DNA of 64,000 bases, from positions 1-64,000 of the forward strand of contig NZ_BAEI01000072.1 of the NCBI RefSeq assembly GCF_000241325.1, read 5' to 3'. The notes beneath the pieces are model-generated. The model was given only the letters and a program-made list of their open reading frames with translations, was not told the origin of the DNA and made no database searches. Source of the stretch: Gordonia polyisoprenivorans NBRC 16320 = JCM 10675. GTDB lineage: Bacteria; Actinomycetota; Actinomycetes; Mycobacteriales; Mycobacteriaceae. The position numbers were made by a program, and so were the translations under genes. Every line of letters begins with the position of its first letter. Positions within the stretch are counted from its first letter, which is position 1. This document shows positions 37,409 through 45,676 of the stretch, one piece after another.

Positions 37409-38317
37409 CTATCCAAGTTCGATGACCTTCTCGATGTCGTCGGGGGTCTTCCACGCCACGGTGGGGGTCCCCTTCATCTCGCGCTTGGCGATGCCGGCGA
37501 GAGCGCCGGCGGGCGGGAGTTCGACCAGAGAGGTGACGCCGACCTCGCGCATGTAGGCCGAGCACAGGTCCCAGCGGACCGGGCTGGTGACCTGCGTGAC
37601 GAGCTTGCTCAGCGCCTCGGCGCCATCGGCGACCGGCCGGCCGTCGGAGTTCGACAGCAGGACCCGGGCCGGGTCGGCGGGGGTGATCTTCGACGCGGCA
37701 GCGGCGACGGCGTCGCGTGCCGGGGCCATGTAGTCGGTGTGGAAGGCGCCGGCGACGGCGAGTTTACGGATGCGGGCCTTCTCCGGCGGACTCGCGATCA
37801 GCTCGTCGATGGCCTCGACCGGTCCGGCGGCGACGATCTGGCCTGCGGCGTTGCGGTTGGCGGGCACAAGCGCGAGCTCGTCGAGACGGGCGAGGACCTG
37901 GCCCTCGTCACCGCCGAGCACCGCGGCCATGGTGGTGGCCTGGCGTGCGCAGGCCTTGGCCATCTCGGATCCGCGGATCGCGGCCAGTTTGACGGCTTCG
38001 TCGGAGCTGATGACGCCGGTGATGGCCGCGGCGGCGAGTTCGCCGACCGAGTGACCGGCGATCACGGCGTCGTCGGGCAGCTCACCGCGCTTGAGGTACT
38101 CATCGAAGGCCAGCAGGGCCGCGGCGACGACGAGCGGCTGGGTGACCGCCGTGTCGGTGATCTCCTCGGCGGTGGCGGTGGTGCCGAGCCGTTCGAGATC
38201 GAGTTGGATCAGCTTCGACCACGTCGCCAGCTGATCGCGGACGCCGGGGAGTTCCAGCCACGGAATCAACATGCCGGGTGTCTGAGAGCCCTGACCGGGC
38301 GCAAGCATCGAAAGCAC
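37409..38317 (-). CDS. fabD: Malonyl-CoA:ACP transacylase
   Basis: Loads malonyl groups onto AcpM for FAS-II. The protein is about 302 aa from GTG 38317; another GTG at 38332 would add five residues. The N-terminal LAPGQGSQTPGM, catalytic GHSVGELAAA (Ser near residue 95) and the later GAFHTDYMAPA (catalytic His) are intact. First gene of the FAS-II operon; its promoter should lie in 38318-38512. Confidence 0.95.
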   Translation of the reverse strand: MLSMLAPGQGSQTPGMLIPWLELPGVRDQLATWSKLIQLDLERLGTTATAEEITDTAVTQPLVVAAALLAFDEYLKRGELPDDAVIAGHSVGELAAAAITGVISSDEAVKLAAIRGSEMAKACARQATTMAAVLGGDEGQVLARLDELALVPANRNAAGQIVAAGPVEAIDELIASPPEKARIRKLAVAGAFHTDYMAPARDAVAAAASKITPADPARVLLSNSDGRPVADGAEALSKLVTQVTSPVRWDLCSAYMREVGVTSLVELPPAGALAGIAKREMKGTPTVAWKTPDDIEKVIELG

Positions 38318-38383
38318 GTGACCAGAGAACACCGTTTCGGCGTCCTATGTGGGTGTGGAGGTCGCTAGACCTCATCGGAAGGA

Positions 38384-38402
38384 TTTGTGGGGTTCCCACA
38401 AA
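38384..38402. promoter_or_regulatory. 19-bp palindrome in the fabD promoter, candidate MabR site
   Basis: TTTGTGGGGTTCCCACAAA has perfect 8-bp arms around three bases. It is in the 180-bp spacer between mabR and fabD. In mycobacteria MabR binds the FAS-II promoter just here, so this is the obvious candidate operator. Confidence 0.6.
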
Positions 38403-38512
38403 GGTGTCTCTGGCTGGTTCCGCATCGTCATCACTTCGAGATTCGTTACAGAAATGTGTCCGAAAGGCATCTGCCAGCGGAAATGTGGAAACAGCGGTGT
38501 TACTGATGTTCC

Positions 38513-39784
38513 TCATGTGGCTGAGTGTGGCGATTCGTTCCTCAGATGTGTCAATCGTCCGACGGTTGCCGCGATACGTAAGACGTAGCCGTCGCGAGGG
38601 TTAGTTGGATCACGTCCTGTCACTTCTGCAATTTTCTTCAGTCTGTACCGGACAGTATTTGGATGGATATACAGTTCGCGGGCACATGCCTCCACCGAGC
38701 CGCCACAGTCCAGATAGGACTCGAGGGTGCTGTTGAGGGTCGAACCGCCGGTCGACAGCGGACGCACCAGCGTCTCGATGAGTGTCGCCGTCGCCGATGC
38801 GTCACCGTTGAGTGCCCGCTCGGGCAACAGTTCGAGGCTGTGCACCGGCCGCGGTGCGCCGGGCCAGCCGACGACTGCGGAGATCCCGGCCATCGCCTCG
38901 GTGGCGCTGGTGTGCGCCGCGCCCAGATTGGGCATGGTCGGCCCGATGACCACCGGGCCGTCGGCGAAGTGGTCGAGCAACGCATTGCTGAACGGATCGG
39001 TCATCTTGATCGGCCCGCTGACGATGGTCACCAGCAACGTGCCCTGCACCACCGAAAGTGCGGCCCGGTCATAGCGTTTCGCGGTGTTGTGGATCGCCAG
39101 CGGGACCGAGACGTTCTGTTCGGGAGGTGGCGCGCCGACGATGACGGTGGCCGGGGCGTCGGAATCCCAGTTCAGCGCGGCCGCCCGCGACAACAACTGT
39201 GGGCCGGTGTCGCCGCGGACGACGGCGTCGACCACCAGGGCCTCCAGACGCGAGTCCCACGCGCCGCGCGATTCGGCCGCCGACGCGTAGATGGCCGCGG
39301 CGGCGAACCCGATCTCGCGACCGTAACGCAGCACCGACTCGGTCAACGCGCGGAGTTGGGCGTCGTTGCGGGCGAGCAGCGGCAACCACTTCTCGAAGAA
39401 CTCCATCGCCACGCGCACCATCTCCACGGTCTGCAGCAGCGTGATGCGGCGCGCGAGATCCTGCGGGACGACCTGAAAGGCCTGAACGGTGAACTTGACG
39501 TTGCCCTCGGGGTCCTGAATCCATTCGACGAAGTTCACCACCGCGGTCTGCACGACCAGCTGCACGCTGGCACGCTGCGCGGCGTCGAGATCGGCGAAGT
39601 AGGGGAGCTGGTCCTGCATCGAGTGGACGGCCTCGGTGGCCAGTCGACCGCTGTACTGCTTGACGCGACGCAGCAGCGTGTCGGGCAGTGCGTCGTGCAC
39701 GGTGGCCGGTGCGGGCACGTGCGCACCACGTTCCCCGAAGACGTCGCTGGGCGGCGGCGTCTGATTCACCCGATGCTCCGACAT
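38513..39784 (-). CDS. mabR: PucR/CdaR-type regulator of FAS-II (MabR)
   Basis: A 423-aa regulator upstream of the FAS-II operon, in the position of Rv2242. The N-terminal 190 residues are helical and a central GGDEF-like/CdaR region follows. The C-terminal PucR helix-turn-helix is near residues 365-395 (YLDCGGSVEACARELYIHPN then TVRYRLKKI). MabR of mycobacteria regulates mycolic-acid elongation genes and responds to acyl-CoA. It is transcribed in the same direction as fabD, separated by a promoter-containing spacer. Confidence 0.9.
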   Translation of the reverse strand: MSEHRVNQTPPPSDVFGERGAHVPAPATVHDALPDTLLRRVKQYSGRLATEAVHSMQDQLPYFADLDAAQRASVQLVVQTAVVNFVEWIQDPEGNVKFTVQAFQVVPQDLARRITLLQTVEMVRVAMEFFEKWLPLLARNDAQLRALTESVLRYGREIGFAAAAIYASAAESRGAWDSRLEALVVDAVVRGDTGPQLLSRAAALNWDSDAPATVIVGAPPPEQNVSVPLAIHNTAKRYDRAALSVVQGTLLVTIVSGPIKMTDPFSNALLDHFADGPVVIGPTMPNLGAAHTSATEAMAGISAVVGWPGAPRPVHSLELLPERALNGDASATATLIETLVRPLSTGGSTLNSTLESYLDCGGSVEACARELYIHPNTVRYRLKKIAEVTGRDPTNPRDGYVLRIAATVGRLTHLRNESPHSAT

Positions 39785-39834
39785 GTGTTCACAGTAGGCG
39801 TCCGCGGCCGCCGGGCCGACGAATGCGCCGTCAA

Positions 39835-39876
39835 CGACTGCGGCGGTCGCCCGCGAAGGGGCGACCGCCGCAGTCG
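39835..39876 (-). terminator. Perfect 18-bp hairpin downstream of aceE
   Basis: Left arm 39835-39852 and right arm 39859-39876 (beginning GGGCGACCGCC) are fully complementary around a six-base loop. It lies 16 bases after the aceE stop on the minus strand. Confidence 0.88.
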
Positions 39877-39892
39877 ACGGACCGGTCGAACT

Positions 39893-42691
39893 CTAGGCGC
39901 TGCCGGTGTCGGCGTAGGACACCTCGGCGGCGTTGACGTCGGTGATCTGGTACTTGTCGGCGGCTTGCGCCGCGACGCCGGCATCGATGTGCCCGTCGCG
40001 GGCCAGGGCCACCAGCACCCCGACGACGATGGACTCGGCGTCGACGTTGAAGACCCTACGAGCGGCCGGACGGGTGTCGGAGAACCCGAAGCCGTCGGCA
40101 CCGAGCGTCAGATACGTGCCCGGCACGTAGGCGCGGATCTGCTCCTGGACACCACGCATGTAGTCGCTGACCGCCACGAACGGCCCGGCGGTGTCCGAGA
40201 GGACCTTGGTGACGTAGGGCTGACCCGCATCCTGCGACGGGGTCCGCACCGCGGCACGGTCGATCGCGATGCCGTCGCGGGCGAGTTCACTCCACGACGT
40301 CACCGAGTACACCGCGGCGCCGACGTTCCAGTCCGCGGCCAGGAGCTCCTGGGCGCGCAGCGCGTCGGGCATGGTCACCCCCGAGACGAGGATGTTGGCC
40401 GGGTACTGCTTGTCCTGCGGGGCCGGGCTGAACCGGTAGATGCCCTTGAGCACACCTTCGATGTCGAGGTCGTCGGGCTTGGCCGGCTGACTGATCGGCT
40501 CGTTGTAGACGGTGAGGTAGTAGAAGATGTTCTCCGGATTCTCGCCGTACATCCGACGCAGACCGTCGGCGACGATGTGTCCGAGTTCGTAGGCGAAGGC
40601 CGGGTCGTAGGCCACCACCGCCGGGTTGGTCGCCGCGAGCAGCGGTGACTGGCCGTCGGCGTGTTGCAGGCCCTCGCCGGTCAGCGTGGTGCGTCCCGCG
40701 GTGGCGCCGATGACGAAGCCGCGCGCCATCTGGTCGGCGGCCGCCCAGAAGCTGTCGCCGGTGCGTTGGAAGCCGAACATCGAATAGAAGATGTAGAGCG
40801 GGATCATCGGCTCGTCGTGCGTCGCATACGAGGTGCCGACGGCGGTGAACGAGGCGGCCGAGCCGGCCTCGTTGATGCCCTCGTGCAGGATCTGGCCCTC
40901 GCTGCTCTCCTTGTAGGCGAGCATCAACTCGGCGTCGACCGAGGTGTAGAGCTGTCCGTTGCGGTTGTAGATCTTGAGCGTCGGGAACCACGAGTCCATC
41001 CCGAAGGTCCGCGCCTCGTCCGGGATGATCGGCACGATCCGATGGCCGATCTCCTTGTCGCGCAACAGATCCTTGAACACGCGCACCAGTGCCATGGTGG
41101 TTGCCACCTGCTGTTTGCCCGAGCCCTTTGCGGTGGTCGCGAGCGCCTTGCTCACATCGGGGGACAACGCCTTGGCCTTGGTACGGCGCGCGGGCAGGAA
41201 GCCGCCGAGGTTCTTGCGGCGGTCGAGCATGTACTGGATCTCCGGGGCGTCCATCCCGGGGTGGTAGTACGGCGGCAGGTACGGATTCTCCTCGAGTTGG
41301 GAGTCGCTGATCGGGATTCGCGTCTCGTCGCGGAAGTCCTTGAGATCGTCGAGGGTCAGCTTCTTCATCTGGTGGGTCGCGTTGCGGCCCTCGAAGTGCT
41401 TGCCCAGGGTGTAACCCTTGATCGTGTGCGCCAGGATGACCGTCGGCTGACCCTTGTGCGCCATCGCCGACGCGTAGGCGGCATAGATCTTGCGGTAGTC
41501 GTGGCCGCCGCGCTTGAGATTCCAGATCTCGGCGTCGGACATGTTCTTGACGAGTTCCTTGGTGCGCGGATCGCGGTTGAAGAAGTGTTCCCGCACGAAG
41601 GCGCCGTCGTTGGCCTTGTAGGTCTGGAAGTCGCCGTCGGGCGTGGTGTTCATCAGATTCACCAGGGCACCGTCGCGGTCGGCGTGCAGCAGTGCATCCC
41701 ACTCACGGCCCCACACCACCTTGATGACGTTCCAGCCCGCGCCGCGGAAGAACGACTCGAGTTCCTGGATGATCTTGCCGTTGCCGCGGACCGGTCCGTC
41801 GAGCCGCTGCAGATTGCAGTTGATGACGAAGGTGAGGTTGTCCAGGCCCTCGGTCGCGGCGAAACTGGCGAACCCGCGTGACTCCGTCTCGTCCATCTCG
41901 CCGTCGCCGAGGAAGGCCCACACGTGCTGGTCGGAGGTGTCCTTGATACCGCGATCGTGCAGATAGTGGTTGAAGCGCGCCTGATAGATCGCGTTCATGG
42001 GACCGAGACCCATCGACACCGTCGGGAACTGCCAGAACTCGGGCATGAGTCGCGGGTGCGGGTAGGAGGGCAGACCGCCGCCCTCACCGGCGTGACTGTG
42101 CTCCTGCCGGAACCCGTCCATCCGCTCGGCGGTGATCCGGCCCTCGAGGAAGGCACGGGCGTAGATACCCGGCGACGCGTGACCCTGGATGAAGATCTGG
42201 TCGCCGCCGCCTGGGTGTTCGTGCCCGCGGAAGAAGTGGTTGAAGCCGACCTCGTACAGCGACGCCGACGACGCGTAGGTCGAGATGTGACCGCCGACCC
42301 CGACCCCGGGACGCTGAGCGCGGTGCACCATGATGGCGGCGTTCCAGCGGATGAACTGACGGAAGGTGCGCTCGACGCCCTCGTCGCCGGGGAACCAGGG
42401 TTCGAGTTCGGTGGGAATGGTGTTGACGTAATCGGTGGACGTCAGCGAGGGGATGGCGACGTGCTTCTCGCCTGCGCGCTCGAGCAGCCGGAGCATCAGA
42501 TAGCGGGCTCGGGCCGGTCCGGCATGTGCGACGAGGTTGTCGAAGCTCTCCAGCCACTCGCCGGTCTCGTCGGGGTCGATGTCGGGCAGGTAGGACGCGA
42601 CACCCTCACGGATGACGCGCACGCGCGGACCCGACCTGTCGGGGGTGCCGCCGGAGGTCGCGCTGACGTCCTTCTCTGCCTGTTCGGTCAC
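39893..42691 (-). CDS. aceE: Pyruvate dehydrogenase E1 component (homodimeric)
   Basis: Thiamine-diphosphate enzyme decarboxylating pyruvate and passing acetyl groups to E2, 932 aa. The ThDP/Mg motif begins [12 protein letters not shown] and continues to [20 protein letters not shown]. The His-bearing [21 protein letters not shown] and the second-domain [11 protein letters not shown] are also present. The GTG at 42691 is chosen because GAGGAG lies about 12 bases upstream and the conserved start is near it. The monocistronic unit ends at the hairpin at 39835. In M. tuberculosis aceE is likewise next to mabR and ahpE. Confidence 0.96.
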   Translation of the reverse strand: MTEQAEKDVSATSGGTPDRSGPRVRVIREGVASYLPDIDPDETGEWLESFDNLVAHAGPARARYLMLRLLERAGEKHVAIPSLTSTDYVNTIPTELEPWFPGDEGVERTFRQFIRWNAAIMVHRAQRPGVGVGGHISTYASSASLYEVGFNHFFRGHEHPGGGDQIFIQGHASPGIYARAFLEGRITAERMDGFRQEHSHAGEGGGLPSYPHPRLMPEFWQFPTVSMGLGPMNAIYQARFNHYLHDRGIKDTSDQHVWAFLGDGEMDETESRGFASFAATEGLDNLTFVINCNLQRLDGPVRGNGKIIQELESFFRGAGWNVIKVVWGREWDALLHADRDGALVNLMNTTPDGDFQTYKANDGAFVREHFFNRDPRTKELVKNMSDAEIWNLKRGGHDYRKIYAAYASAMAHKGQPTVILAHTIKGYTLGKHFEGRNATHQMKKLTLDDLKDFRDETRIPISDSQLEENPYLPPYYHPGMDAPEIQYMLDRRKNLGGFLPARRTKAKALSPDVSKALATTAKGSGKQQVATTMALVRVFKDLLRDKEIGHRIVPIIPDEARTFGMDSWFPTLKIYNRNGQLYTSVDAELMLAYKESSEGQILHEGINEAGSAASFTAVGTSYATHDEPMIPLYIFYSMFGFQRTGDSFWAAADQMARGFVIGATAGRTTLTGEGLQHADGQSPLLAATNPAVVAYDPAFAYELGHIVADGLRRMYGENPENIFYYLTVYNEPISQPAKPDDLDIEGVLKGIYRFSPAPQDKQYPANILVSGVTMPDALRAQELLAADWNVGAAVYSVTSWSELARDGIAIDRAAVRTPSQDAGQPYVTKVLSDTAGPFVAVSDYMRGVQEQIRAYVPGTYLTLGADGFGFSDTRPAARRVFNVDAESIVVGVLVALARDGHIDAGVAAQAADKYQITDVNAAEVSYADTGSA

Positions 42692-42907
42692 GGTGATGCC
42701 TACTCCTCGATCGGGCCGGGCGGGGGTGCTGCCCGGCATGCGATGACACGAGAGTCCGTCGACGACGATGGTGTGCTCGCTCACGGACCCACCCCACATC
42801 GTGCCCCATGTCGCCTCGCTTGGCATCGGGGGTGTTCGGATTGGGCGCGTAGTACCTGACCTGCGGTAGCGTTCGGTTTGTGATTACCACGGAGTAAGGA
42901 GCGTGCA

Positions 42908-43618
42908 GTGAGGCGTGCATCGGCCCGCCGGGCATACCGGGCGGAGCTGCGCAACGTCGGGGGGTGCCACAGCGGGACAGAAGAATGCCATCAGACGGAT
43001 GCCGACCAGGGGCGCTCCGGGGTGTTGCGCGTCCGGAGAACCGCCGGGGGTGCGACACGGGTGGGTGTGACCGTGGTCCTGACGGCCGTGATCCTGACGG
43101 CCGCGGTGCTGATCTTCGCCGGATGTGCGACGTCGGTGCCCGGCGCGCCGACCGTCGACTCCGCACAGGTGTCGATGTACCGGTCCGAACAGTCGGCCTC
43201 GACCTCGGCGGCGCGCCGGGAGCTCGCGGTGACGCTGTGTCGGCAGGCCATGTCGTCGATGGTCGTGATGGTCCGCGGGTACAACACCTTTGTCGATCGT
43301 CTGAACGCGGTCCAGTCCTACGACCGTGTCGGTGACCTCGACGACCGCGCCCGGGCGAGCCTGATCGCCGGTGTGGACCAGATCCGGGCGAAGGTCACCG
43401 GTGCGGTCACCGCCGACGTGACCGGCCCGGTGAACGCCTTTCTCACCAGCTCGGGGCGGCTCGGTGACGCCATCGGACGACGTGAGCTCGTCGGCCTGAA
43501 TCCGATCGCCGACACCTGGACCCGCGACAAGCAGTCCGTGCTGGCCGTCTGCGCGACCTACCTGCCGACCCCGCCCGGACTGGCCCCGACCACGACCGGT
43601 GCACGCCCACCCGGATAG
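42908..43618 (+). CDS. Putative lipoprotein, position of Rv2240c
   Basis: A 236-aa protein with a long charged N-terminus, then a hydrophobic segment (VTVVLTAVILTAAVLIFAGC) ending in a lipobox-like FAGC near residue 72. The mature part has a CRQAM and a second Cys near the end (AVCATYLP), and otherwise looks helical. The start GTG has AAGGAG six bases upstream. If this start is right, the signal segment is unusually far from the N-terminus, closer to a membrane anchor. Divergent from aceE. Confidence 0.65.
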   Translation: MRRASARRAYRAELRNVGGCHSGTEECHQTDADQGRSGVLRVRRTAGGATRVGVTVVLTAVILTAAVLIFAGCATSVPGAPTVDSAQVSMYRSEQSASTSAARRELAVTLCRQAMSSMVVMVRGYNTFVDRLNAVQSYDRVGDLDDRARASLIAGVDQIRAKVTGAVTADVTGPVNAFLTSSGRLGDAIGRRELVGLNPIADTWTRDKQSVLAVCATYLPTPPGLAPTTTGARPPG

Positions 43619-43759
43619 CCCCGCGGCGCGCGAGTTCATGAATTCGTGTCGGTGCACGATCGTCGAGTGCATTACGCTGTCCCAATAGTCGGCTGATCGG
43701 GTCGGCTGCGATCGAATTGCCGACACGGCGAAACATGTTGACTTGGGAGGTCTCGCGCG

Positions 43760-44197
43760 GTGGTAGCCGCCTCAGGGAGCAATGGCTCCGACGGCAGCAG
43801 TGCACAGAAACTGGGGTTCGCCCCCGGCATGGTGGTCCAGGAACTCGGCTGGGACGAGGACACCGACGACGACCTGCGTGCCGACATCGAGGACACGATC
43901 GACGCGGAGATGCTCGACGAGGACGCCGACGACGTCATCGACGCGGTGGTGCTCTGGTGGCGCGACGACGACGGTGACCTCGTCGACCGTCTGATGGACG
44001 CGATCGGCCCGCTCGCCGACGACGGATACGTCTGGGTCTTCTCGCCGAAGACGGGCAATCCCGGTTACGTCGACCCGAGTGAGATCGCCGAGGCGGCGCC
44101 CACTGCCGGGTTGACCCAGACCTCGGTGGTCAGTCTCGGCGACTGGTCGGGTTCGCGTCTGGTGCAACCGAAGTCGCGTTCCGGCAAACGCCCATGA
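43760..44197 (+). CDS. DUF3052 family protein
   Basis: A 145-aa acidic actinobacterial protein in the place of Rv2239c. FAPGMVVQELGWDEDTDDDLR, followed by repeated acidic helices and VLWWRDDDGDLVD, is typical of DUF3052. The function is unknown. The gene overlaps ahpE by 4 bp (ATGA), so the two are coupled. Confidence 0.88.
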   Translation: MVAASGSNGSDGSSAQKLGFAPGMVVQELGWDEDTDDDLRADIEDTIDAEMLDEDADDVIDAVVLWWRDDDGDLVDRLMDAIGPLADDGYVWVFSPKTGNPGYVDPSEIAEAAPTAGLTQTSVVSLGDWSGSRLVQPKSRSGKRP

Positions 44198-44676
44198 GCG
44201 CTCCGGAGATGTCGGTCCCGCTGGGGATCGGCGCCACCGCACCGGACTTCGAGCTACGCGACCAGAACAACCAACGGGTCTCGTTGTCGCGGTTGCGTTC
44301 CGAGGGTCGCAAGGTCCTCATCGTGTTCTTCCCGCTCGCTTTCACCGGCACCTGCCAGGGCGAACTCGGGTACATCCGTGACAATCTGCCGCGCTTCGCC
44401 AACGACGAGGTGACCACGGTCGCGGTGTCGGTCGGGCCGCCGCCGACGCACAAGGTGTGGTCGGCGGCGCAGGGGTTCCTGTTCCCGATCCTGTCGGATT
44501 TCTGGCCGCACGGCGACGTCGCCCGCTCCTACGGCGTGTTCAGCGAGGGCCGCGGATACGCCGATCGCGGAACCTTCCTGGTCGACACCGACGGCAGCAT
44601 CGCCTTCGCCGACGTCGTCGGCCCGGGTGAGGCGCGCTCGGAGGCCCTCTGGGACAAGGCGCTCGCCGCCGTCTGA
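44194..44676 (+). CDS. ahpE: One-cysteine peroxiredoxin AhpE
   Basis: Reduces hydroperoxides and peroxynitrite; in mycobacteria it is recycled by mycothiol/mycoredoxin. The 160-aa protein has the peroxidatic motif PLAFTGTC (PxxxTxxC) near residues 43-50. There is no resolving Cys downstream; this Cys is the only one in the protein. Confidence 0.93.
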   Translation: MSAPEMSVPLGIGATAPDFELRDQNNQRVSLSRLRSEGRKVLIVFFPLAFTGTCQGELGYIRDNLPRFANDEVTTVAVSVGPPPTHKVWSAAQGFLFPILSDFWPHGDVARSYGVFSEGRGYADRGTFLVDTDGSIAFADVVGPGEARSEALWDKALAAV

Positions 44677-44746
44677 CTCAACTGTCACCGCACCGCTCGC
44701 CACGAGCGGGGCGCCAAGTCTTGACCAAGTCGTTGCACGCCTCGGG

Positions 44747-44776
44747 TTGCGACAGAAGTGACTGGTGTAGTTCAGT
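44747..44776 (+). promoter_or_regulatory. Shared 30-bp upstream element, copy A
   Basis: The 30 bases ending at the GTG of the first SGNH gene match the 30 bases before the second SGNH gene (49921-49950) at 27 positions. Both begin TTGC and end TGTAGTTCAGT. No Shine-Dalgarno site is visible, so the element may be a promoter for a leaderless mRNA. Confidence 0.6.
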
Positions 44777-45670
44777 GTGACTATTGTGAACAAACTGTCG
44801 CTGTCTCAGCTCACCAGGATCTGCACCCGTGGCCGCTTGCGCCGCGTCGGCGTCGGCATGCTCGCCGGGGGTGCGCTGGCCTTCGCGGGAGCCGGACACT
44901 GCGCCGCCGCGCCGTCGGACGCACTGCCGGACCTCAACGACCTGCCGGGCATCGTCGCCGGCATCCCGAACTCGTCGTCGGACATGGGGTTGGGCGATCT
45001 GCTGCCCAGCCTGCAGAGCCTGATCCCCGGGACGGGTGACCAGACCGGTATGTCACGATGCACCTCGGTGATCCAGGTCGGGGATTCGACGTCGGTGCGC
45101 GCCGACGATCCGGCGTACGTTCCGGCGGCCGGAGACACTGCCAGTGCCCAATACCGCCGCGTCGGGGTCAACAGCTTCACCCTCGATGCGGTCAGCGGCC
45201 GGGCGATCGTCGGCGGACCCTCACCGGATGCCGAACACGCCGTCGCGTCCCGGCTCGCGTCCGGCGCACGCGGCTGCTGGGTGATCGCCATGGGTGTCAA
45301 CGACGTCGGGGACATCTCGACGGGAAGTTCGATCAACGCCGACGCCCGCATCGATCGGATCATGCGCCAGCTGTCCGGGCAGCCGGTCCTTTGGCCGACG
45401 GTCACCTCGTCGAACCCGAGTAACAAGGCGTTCGATTCGGCCGCCATGGCCACGTTCAACACCGCACTGCGCAACGCGACCGCTCGCTACGCCAATCTGG
45501 CCGTGGTGGACTGGGCCGGCGCCGCTGCGCCGGCCGAGTTCACCGACGGCGTCCACTACACCGCCGCGGGCACCGCCGATCGCAACAAGCGATTCGCCGA
45601 TGCGCTGGCCGCGGCGTATCCGTCGGGCAGCGTCGGCGCCGCGCCCTCGACGCGGTGGGTTGCCGGCTGA
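44777..45670 (+). CDS. Secreted SGNH-family hydrolase (paralog A)
   Basis: A 297-aa exported GDSL/SGNH esterase. A signal segment (about 20-45, ending AGHCAAA) precedes a Pro/Leu-rich linker. Block I is VIQVGDSTSV (Ser near residue 104), block III is MGVNDVG with its Asn, and block V is DGVHYTAAG with the Asp-x-x-His pair. All catalytic blocks are intact. It should remove or transfer acyl/acetyl groups outside the cell. It is convergent with the acyltransferase gene (6 bp between stops) and is paralogous to 49015-49920. Confidence 0.86.
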   Translation: MTIVNKLSLSQLTRICTRGRLRRVGVGMLAGGALAFAGAGHCAAAPSDALPDLNDLPGIVAGIPNSSSDMGLGDLLPSLQSLIPGTGDQTGMSRCTSVIQVGDSTSVRADDPAYVPAAGDTASAQYRRVGVNSFTLDAVSGRAIVGGPSPDAEHAVASRLASGARGCWVIAMGVNDVGDISTGSSINADARIDRIMRQLSGQPVLWPTVTSSNPSNKAFDSAAMATFNTALRNATARYANLAVVDWAGAAAPAEFTDGVHYTAAGTADRNKRFADALAAAYPSGSVGAAPSTRWVAG

Positions 45671-45676
45671 CGGTCC

